DNA from: Siphonodentalium dalli
Lineage: Eukaryota; Mollusca; Scaphopoda; Gadilida; Siphonodentaliidae
Direction: 5' to 3'
DNA length: 64,000 nt
Assembly (NCBI GenBank): GCA_032622095.1
Contig: CP136062.1
Coordinates: 143,238,351 to 143,302,350, forward strand
How positions within the stretch are numbered: the first letter of the stretch is position 1; each line of letters begins with the position of its first letter. Position numbers and translations under genes: made by a program. The notes beneath the pieces were generated by a model that was given only the letters and a program-made list of their open reading frames with translations, ran no database searches and was not told the DNA's origin. Below are positions 57,145-64,000 of this stretch, in pieces.

Positions 57145-58453
57145 ATGGCACAAATGGTAAATGGATCATGCGAATGCAATAAATCGGAACTTGATATAAC
57201 ACATGTTCCACCAACGGTGGCTACAATGTCAGAATCGCAGTGGATCGAAAATCATCCTATTGCACCGCTGAATAATTCTGCTCCGATAGAGTTTGTCATA
57301 CCATCTCAAACCGAAAAGTGGACAGATATTAATCAATCTTATCTTTATGTGAAATTCAAAATTACAAAAAAAGATGGAACTAATTTGGTAGCTGCTACGG
57401 AATTAGCACCTGTTAACAATTTCTTTCATAGCATGTTCAGCAGTATCGATGTTTACTTGAACAACAAATTGATAACTTCGAATTCTGACACTTACCCATA
57501 CCGAGCATATTTCGAAAATCTGTTGGGATACTCTCAAGAATATAAAGATAATCAATTAGCAAATTTAGAAATGTGGTATGGCGATATATACAGCAGAACA
57601 ATTTGAAGAGAGCACCAAAGGTGGTGCTAATGCTGGATTAACTTCTAGAGAAAGTTTGATCACTGGTAGTAAATTTGTTGAACTATGCGGACGCTTACAC
57701 ACCGATCTGTTTCTTCAAGAAAAATATTTACCAAATGGAATTGAAATTCGTATCAGATTAAACAGATCACCATCAAAATTTTGCCTCATTGGCTCCGAGG
57801 ATGGACAAATTGTTTTCGAATCAGCAGTGTTCCATGTCAGAACAGTTAGTCTCTTTCCAGCGGTCTCAAATAAATTAAATCAAGAAATTGCCCAGTCAAA
57901 AATGAAACTACCTATCAGACGAGTAGAAATAAAAACTTTCACAATTAGTACTGGACTTAGATCAAAAATTGAAGACCACTTATTTCAAGGACAATTACCA
58001 AAGAGACTTTTTATTGCGTTGGTCGAAAATAAAGATATGAATGGAGATTTGGGTACCAATCCATTCCACTTCAAACATTTCAGTTTGAATAAATTGGAAG
58101 TTAGTCAAGACGGTCATACAATACATAACCGTCCATTTGAACCAAACTTCGCAACAAAACAATGTCTCAGATCATATTTATCTTTGTATCAATCTTTAGG
58201 AATGTTTGGTGTTAACAAATCAATTGGCATTAATTTAAAAGAATATATGAATGGTTATTGTTTGTGGGGTTTCGACTTGACACCGGACCAAGGAAGCGAC
58301 GAGGGACATCTACATCCTATAAAGACAGGGAACCTGCGTTTGGAGCTTCAGTTCTTGACAGCTCTCACTACAGCCGTCAACGTTTTGGTGTATGCTGAAT
58401 TCGACAGTGAAATAGAGATCACAGCTTTGAGAGAAGTGCTTACTGACTATTAG
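57145..58453 (+). CDS. Major capsid protein, double jelly-roll; reading frame broken once
   Basis: The hexon-like major capsid protein. Frame 1 (57145-57606) starts MAQMVNGSCECNK and holds the first conserved blocks (PIEFVIPSQTEKWTDI, PVNNFFHSMFSSIDVYLN, YPYRAYFENLLGY). The +1 frame, open at 57578-58453, holds the rest (LTSRESLITGSKF, LCGRLHTDLFLQEKYLPNG, ILVYAEFDS-like end). The two frames overlap between 57578 and 57606, where the shift must lie. Combined length, about 435 codons, fits the family, so little is lost. The break inactivates this copy unless it is a sequencing error or programmed shift. Confidence 0.9.
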
Positions 58454-58454
58454 G

Positions 58455-58913
58455 ATGGAGTTCACAACACAGCTATGGAACTACTATGAAGAATACCGAC
58501 GTTCACAACACGTTGCTCCGAGATTAAAACTGATCTTGGACACACTCAACAACGCTACGATTGAAGAACTACAAGAAATTATTCGCAAGGAAGTGTCAGC
58601 AAACTGTGAAGGATGTAAAATAGAACATCCTAGTCAACGTGAACATGTTCTGTGTTTGTTCTCTACAACTGATGATTGGACAAACCAGTTTATCGACTTA
58701 GCGCTGATTAAAATTGACATATACAATGTTATGGAAAGATGGTTCCCGAAGCTGATGGAGTTAAACCCACACTGCAAGGAGAAGTTCGAAGCATACCTTA
58801 TGTGGGATCATCTGAGAAACAGTTTGGAGCTCAACCGCAAAAAATTCGATGCAGAGTGGACTCTGATGTGGTCACAGCGAGTCAAAGAGAATTACAACGA
58901 TGCAGACAGCTGA
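58455..58913 (+). CDS. Conserved Cys/His protein of unknown function (152 aa)
   Basis: Starts one base after the capsid stop. Residues 51-67 (CEGCKIEHPSQREHVLC) give Cys51, Cys54, His58, His64 and Cys67, a likely zinc site. The N-terminus is helical (LWNYYEEYRRSQ) and the C-terminus rich in Trp/Glu/Lys. A gene of this kind between capsid and protease genes recurs in Polintons; its role is not known to me. It overlaps the protease start by 14 nt. Confidence 0.7.
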   Translation: MEFTTQLWNYYEEYRRSQHVAPRLKLILDTLNNATIEELQEIIRKEVSANCEGCKIEHPSQREHVLCLFSTTDDWTNQFIDLALIKIDIYNVMERWFPKLMELNPHCKEKFEAYLMWDHLRNSLELNRKKFDAEWTLMWSQRVKENYNDADS

Positions 58914-59373
58914 ACTTCAATATATTCTGGACAATTCCTGGTTGTGTAAACTTAACACACATGTTTGTGCTAGAGATCTGTTACCAGAGAAGAAACCACA
59001 GCATATTCAAGCATATATTGTGAACACGCACTCATCGGATCAGCCAGGAGAACACTGGACATTGATGTTATTCAAGGGAAGATCAGCTGTATACTTCGAC
59101 TCATTTGGACTACCACCACCGAGACGATATATGTTACCATTCATAAAAAGGAACTCATCAGCATGGACTATGAATACAACACGATATCAACATCGTGCGA
59201 CAAATGTGTGTGGATTATATTGTATATTCGCACTCCACCACATGATGAAAGGAAAGAGGATGAAAATATTATTCAATTCTCGGGATTTCTTCAAGAATGA
59301 CAGAACAATAGTTCGATGGTTTGGAAAGCACTATGGTCGATTATACAGAAAAGCAAATTTGCTGTTGAATTAA
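58900..59373 (+). CDS. Adenain-like cysteine protease (157 aa)
   Basis: Maturation protease (peptidase family C5) that cleaves virion precursor proteins after capsid assembly. Catalytic residues in order: His52 (GEHWTLMLF), Asp67 (VYFDSFGLPPP), Gln97 (RYQHRATN) and Cys104 (NVCGLYCIF). Length is shorter than the ~200-aa adenovirus enzyme but usual for Polintons. Intact frame, last gene of the plus cluster. Confidence 0.93.
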   Translation: MQTAELQYILDNSWLCKLNTHVCARDLLPEKKPQHIQAYIVNTHSSDQPGEHWTLMLFKGRSAVYFDSFGLPPPRRYMLPFIKRNSSAWTMNTTRYQHRATNVCGLYCIFALHHMMKGKRMKILFNSRDFFKNDRTIVRWFGKHYGRLYRKANLLLN

Positions 59374-59754
59374 ACTTCACCAGGACATCGACGGCTGATA
59401 TACATACAACGCAAAGAAGACGACGACCAGATAACAACGAATGTGTCAACAACTCCACAAAATAGACTCTTTTGTTATTGATTCAGCGTAGGATGTTGTA
59501 GGATGTTGTAGGATGTTCAATTAAGTTTCTTCAAATCTGAGACCTTGTTTTGTACATAAATTATTGTTCTTTGTTAATATTATTGATGTATAATAATATA
59601 TTATTGTTCATTGTTCTTGTTCTTGTTTTTGAAAAATAAATGATAAATTTCAACAAAATCGTTTTCACTGTAGGATCCCCACCAATTGATTCTGTTCGTG
59701 TCGATGTGTCATCTCTGGTCAGAATTATACAAACTTTAAAATTAGTAATGAAAA
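59374..59754. other. 3' region of the plus-strand gene cluster
   Basis: Non-coding. Contains three TAGGATGTTG repeats (59488-59517) and a likely poly(A) signal AATAAA at 59635-59640, about 260 nt after the protease stop. No histone-type stem-loop is present here. Confidence 0.6.
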
Positions 59755-60148
59755 AATGTCTAAGTCCATTTTCATTTTTTCCGATCAGAAATATCACATC
59801 AATGACAGGAATATCTATCCTCAGGGGGGGAACTATGGCCCAGTACCCATCAGTGGGGGGCACTATGGCCCAGTACCCCCCAGTGGGGGCACTATGGCCC
59901 AGTACCCCCCAGTGGGGGGCACTATGGCCCAGTACCCCCCAGTGGGGGGCACTATGGCCCAGTATCGAATACTGGACCATAGATCGTCCAGTATTCGATA
60001 CTGGGCCATAGTGCCCCCCACTGGGGGGTACTGGGCCATAGTGCCCCCCACTGGGGGGTACTGGGCCATAGTGCCCCCCACTGGGGGGTACTGGGCCATA
60101 GTGCCCCCCACTGGGGGGTACTGGGCCATAGTGCCCCCCATTACTACT
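59755..60148 (-). repeat. Right terminal inverted repeat
   Basis: The inverse of the left terminus: unique CATTTTTTCCGATCAGAAAT and CAGGAATATCTATCCTC, five 30-bp units, the core with loop CATAGATC on the plus strand (GATCTATG read inward, as in the outer left copy), five inverted units, then CCATTACTACT. Present once only, unlike the left side. Confidence 0.92.
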
Positions 60149-60154
60149 GGCGTA
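60149..60154. repeat. Polinton target-site duplication, right
   Basis: GGCGTA, matching 42649-42654. Confidence 0.9.
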
Positions 60155-60228
60155 CGGTGGTCTGGCATCCGGAATACGCCATAACAGACCCCGCATCCGG
60201 CGTACGAAAAGGGGGGTCGTCACCCTCA
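60155..60228. mobile_element. Right end of the repeat that hosts the Polinton
   Basis: CATCCGG-rich sequence ending GGGGGTCGTCACCCTCA, inverse of the end at 40531; followed by TATT, which also precedes 40531. Confidence 0.5.
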
Positions 60229-60232
60229 TATT

Positions 60233-61170
60233 TATATAATATTGCTGATTATATAGTCTATCCCGGAAACACAATATATTTTGGACAGAGGCCTACCATA
60301 ATTAGGCTAGCTATATATTAAACTATATATAGGACTAGCATATGGAGAGGACTATTAATTGAACGGAATCCTATTTCGATCTGACATACATATACGTACA
60401 TGGTCATTTTGATAAGAAGTAAGAATTTGTTCACGCTCACGGAAGCAATCACAATCAAGCAATGAACACTCAGGCTTTGCATGGTTGAAAGGGTAATTGC
60501 ATGTCGCCATAATTATTTTGGTGTGATGTGTATCCAGCTTTATAAATGAAAAGATGTTTTGGGGAGGCCTATATATAGCTATATATAGGCCTACATGTAG
60601 CTATATATAGCTTGACTTTTGCGTTTGTTTTGGATCCACGATTTTTGAAGAAATATCGCACGCTATGATATATCGAATGGCGCATGGGTAATACTTCAAC
60701 TGTGAATTAAAGTGCCAATTGATGGGCGCAACTTTTGGCACTTCGCGTGGCGTCAAAAGATGCGGACTATATAGAAAGGTACAATTGTACGCGCTTAGAC
60801 TATAATAATAACTTTCTGTGGGCCAAACCACCCCAACCCCGAAAATGCCGATTAGCCTATATGAATGCCACTTTTGATGGTCTCCACGTACGTACAAGGC
60901 ATATATATAGAGAGAGAATGAGAGATGCAATTTTGTTTTTGTCTTTTAATATAACTTTCAGCATCAATAACATCAACGTCATTGCCACTGTCAGCACGCT
61001 CACCTACTCTCCGATTGTCATCGTAACCATCCCCATCATATTCTATTATTCTTAAACTTAATCAACATCCTTGTCATAATTTTATATCCAAGTCATCGTC
61101 ATCATTATCGTCGTCATCGTCAGGATTGTCGTCGCGGCCTACATGTATAATATCGGCATGATTGTGCAGA
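60233..61170. other. No gene seen
   Basis: AT-rich with TATATA-rich blocks (near 60310 and 60570-60610). Open frames at 60601-61055 show nothing recognisable. Confidence 0.35.
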
Positions 61171-61642
61171 TAAAGGTACTCAATCCGATCAGAGGGTCCT
61201 ATATTACTATTTCTTTGGCTTTGGGGATAAAAAATATTTGATTCGAGTCGAGGAACCCACCAATCAAAACTCAGAGTGATTAGATATCGATTTTTGAAGT
61301 TTGTTAATTGGAGATTTGTCCCACAAGTTAGCAGAACCACGTGCTCAAAACGGACAAATTGCGGGTGTAAGATGGATAACTCTAAAACCAAGTGCTTACT
61401 ATTAACAATAATAACCACTTGATTTTAGAGTTATCCATCTTACACCCGCAATTTATCCATTTTGATCACGTGGTTCTGCCAACTTATGGGCTACATCTCC
61501 GAAAATTAATAGATTTCAATAATCGATATCTAATCACTCTGAGCTTTGATGGGTGGGTTCCTCGACTCGAATCAAATATTTTTTACCCCCAAAGCCAAAT
61601 AAATAGTAATATAGGACCCTCTGATCGGATTGAGTACCTTTA
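61171..61642. mobile_element. Long foldback element, 472 bp
   Basis: TAAAGGTACTCAATCCGATC at the left and the inverse GATCGGATTGAGTACCTTTA at the right. Arms of about 225 bp run almost to the centre (near 61407). A diverged relative lies at about 41277-41720 and a half-arm near 10670-10690. Open frames over the arms are artefacts. Confidence 0.75.
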
Positions 61643-64000
61643 ATTAAATCATGTTGAGTGAACTGTTTTTTCCATGTATCGTCATATACATGTACTTGTA
61701 GGGCTTCGCCTTTTAACAGCTATACCCTCCACGAAGTCCGCCCGTATCTTTAAATATATAGCTCTCCATTCTGCTCCATTGGCCCAACTTATGTACATGT
61801 ATATCTGCATAATTATGTGGCATCTACATTGAATTGTTGAAGATATACTAATTTGGATCCGTATACGTGTATATGATATTCAACACGTAAGTCTATAATA
61901 CGACAGTTAATTCCAATACACCCCTGACGTAAATGAAATGATGGTGATTAGAGTAACGTACATTGACCTAATATATACAGTTATCAGTTTTTGACTTTCC
62001 ATTTAATTTATAAAAAGGCATGGACACAAGCAATGAAGTCGAATGCATTAACTGTTTGCAAAATCATTCTTTGTGGAAAATACTTATATCCCACCATTAA
62101 TATAGTGTACATTAATACATATAGTCGTCAGTTTTTTACTTTCCATTTAAAGGGGTACTGTACACTAAATCCAGTCATTTATGAGACCATCTCCTTTTAT
62201 TCTCAACAGAATATATGCAATAAATTAATGAATTTGAGCCATGGATTACGGACAAATTCATTTGTGTGCTCTATGACAGATGCAAACAAAATGGCAATTA
62301 TAATTAAAATGAATTTATGACTCCAGTCATAAATTCATTTTCATTATAATTACAATATTGCTTGCAACATTCATAAAATAAATGACACAGTACTTATGAT
62401 TATCCAGTCAAAGGGCTTTCACATTGTGTGCAGTTGTTCCAGAGACCCTGTGCATTGGGCCATTATGAAATAAGCCATTTGGTTTACGAAATAGTCCCCC
62501 TGGTGAATTACTGATATCAAACAACACATTAATATAAAATTATTTATTACAAGTGTAAAATGTAAAAAAAATGACAATTTCTTAACATATGATATAACAT
62601 TATCAAGTAACAACAGTGTAAGTTCATAAAAAGAAGGAAGAAAGGTCCATCTTATATAAATAATTACATAGCAGTGACATGGTCAGAGGGGCTTCATTTG
62701 GGGTGGTAGGTTTTCAAATTTCCACGTACTTGCCCCCTTGTGGACCAAATTCAAAACTCAGAGGAACTTAAATTTCCACACCTCCCAGCTTTTGAGTTGG
62801 AATGTTTCAATTGATATCTCAAACTGGTTAGAAATTTCAAACGTAACATCCCCCTGTTGTCAATCAATTTTTATGACCATTTAAGTCTAAATTTTCCCCA
62901 AAAGTGTAAAAAATATTTGAATCGTGGTCTAATTATGACATATTGTACACTGGAAATTGGTTGAAAACTCAAACTATTGGAACAATCTCCACATATTTGT
63001 GGTCTGAAATTTACATCTGCCAATGACTCAGGGCTGATATTTCCAACCTTTGAAAATTTAGATCAGAGTATGTCATCAACTTAACATGCTCAGTGCGACT
63101 TAAGTCTCAGGACAGGAGAAATTGTCACAGCAAATGTTGGTTCTAGTTTTAAAGATATGCTCTGTTCAAACACTGTTACAACCAAATCCAAAATGTTGCA
63201 GTTGAGTTTTGATGGAAAAAGAACTAGTTGTATTTTAATCAAAACATAAAATTGTAATCAAAATGAGATTTTTGCCATACACATAAAAATAAAACGGCTT
63301 AGTTTCTGGATTACTAAATAAATTTCATATAAATTTTTAATGTGAAATATTTATTTCATTTGTTCCTGGTTTATTATTTTGCCCTGTTAAAGGGCTACCA
63401 CATTTTTAATTGGAAGGAAATGTGATGGATACTTTACTTCTCAGACCAGATTAGACTGGAAAATATGGAGAAGTTTGCTGAAGAAGGGACACTATTTCTC
63501 CGCAGAAAGGCTTGATACCAGTTAACCCATTCAACCCAAGAGACTGGAACACAAGTCCAATCATTATATTCCTATACCCAGGAGACCGGAATACCGGTCA
63601 CAAGTGGAGAGGCGACTAGTGAGAAACACTTTTTATTGTTGGCAAAGGAGAAGAATTTCCCAGAAAAAGTTAAAAATAGTTATTAGAATACCCAGGTCAC
63701 ATGTTTCTCATTGAGCAATAAAAAATTTCCGATAGAAACACTATTTAAACAATTTATTGCATATAGATATCTTATATGGTTAATTGTAACTCTGTCTGCA
63801 TTTACAGGTGATGGCCAACATGTACTTGAAATAGACTACAGCATATTTTTGTTCACTTAGTACTGCATGTTACTGGTGGAATGCGGCTAGTGAAAACTAT
63901 CCAATTACGATCTACTTATATTATAATATACGTACCCCAAATAATGCAAACAGCCGGAACATATTATAGCTCTACATGCTTGCTAATGAACAACATATGT
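61643..64000. other. No gene seen; one hairpin
   Basis: AT-rich flank. A ~52-bp hairpin lies at 62299-62350 (AATGAATTTATGACT / AGTCATAAATTCATT). No supported exon or transposon end otherwise. Confidence 0.4.

Larger units (their letters stand above)
42655..60148 (+). mobile_element. Polinton/Maverick (adintovirus-like) element, 17,494 bp
   Basis: Termini are 5'-AGTAGTAATGGGG and its inverse, beginning with AG as is usual for Polintons, inside a perfect 6-bp GGCGTA duplication. It encodes pPolB, a chromodomain integrase, packaging ATPase, adenain-like protease, and major and minor capsid proteins, so by gene content it could make virions. The order is three divergent pairs at the left, then a compact plus-strand cluster. 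Two genes carry frame breaks (about 54,320 and between 57,578 and 57,606), so this copy is probably not fully functional unless the shifts are programmed. The other genes are intact, suggesting a recent insertion. Confidence 0.97.

Noticed and set aside
59561-60274. 237-aa open frame across the right TIR
   Set aside because: Same cause: in-frame translation of the 30-bp units, with both ends in unrelated flanking sequence.

Overview
This is a stretch of an AT-rich animal genome, most likely a marine invertebrate; I cannot name the species. The evidence is GT-AG introns, a nuclear gene for a mitochondrial complex I subunit whose exons I can follow, tRNA-derived SINEs, a decayed non-LTR retrotransposon, many short DNA transposons (hAT-type, TTAA-target and foldback families), and one almost complete Polinton/Maverick (adintovirus-like) element.

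Layout. 1-7.3 kb: a plus-strand host gene of unrecognised function (five coding exons, 177 codons from the first visible Met), with introns full of MITEs. 7.3-15.8 kb: no gene; palindromic MITEs, a 1.35-kb terminal-inverted-repeat transposon and two arrays of 150-180-bp repeats. 15.8-31.6 kb: NDUFV2 (24-kDa iron-sulfur subunit of complex I) on the minus strand in eight recognisable exons, its introns swollen by transposons. 32.3-40.5 kb: a broken non-LTR retrotransposon, a hAT nested in another hAT (both with perfect 8-bp target duplications), a third hAT and SINEs. 42,655-60,148: the Polinton, 17,494 bp, flanked by a perfect 6-bp duplication GGCGTA and inserted in an older repeat. 60.2-64 kb: a long foldback element, otherwise nothing recognised.

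The Polinton encodes the expected set: protein-primed DNA polymerase B, FtsK/A32-like packaging ATPase, retroviral-type integrase with a chromodomain, two-TM protein, penton-like minor capsid protein, pVI-like protein, double-jelly-roll major capsid protein and adenain-like protease, plus several unassigned proteins. The right two thirds are a tight plus-strand array. Two genes, the major capsid gene and a conserved gene before the integrase, are each broken by a +1 frame change.

The most unusual part is the left third (43.5-47.6 kb). It consists of three head-to-head gene pairs. Two pairs share a duplicated ~555-bp divergent promoter, and all four of their genes end, 14-22 nt after the stop codon, in a stem-loop with the form of the replication-dependent histone mRNA 3' end (AAAAC, GGCCCTTTTCAGGGCC, then ACCMA-like). 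One gene carries two in tandem, with a base-pair-preserving substitution between them. The third pair (DNA polymerase and a CCHC zinc-knuckle protein) starts from a nearly perfect inverted repeat, so both genes have the same promoter, leader and first 32 codons. This suggests that some genes of the element make non-polyadenylated, S-phase-coupled mRNAs through the host SLBP/U7 machinery. The termini are also odd: each TIR is a palindrome of 30-bp repeats around an asymmetric core, and the left TIR is duplicated with that core inverted.
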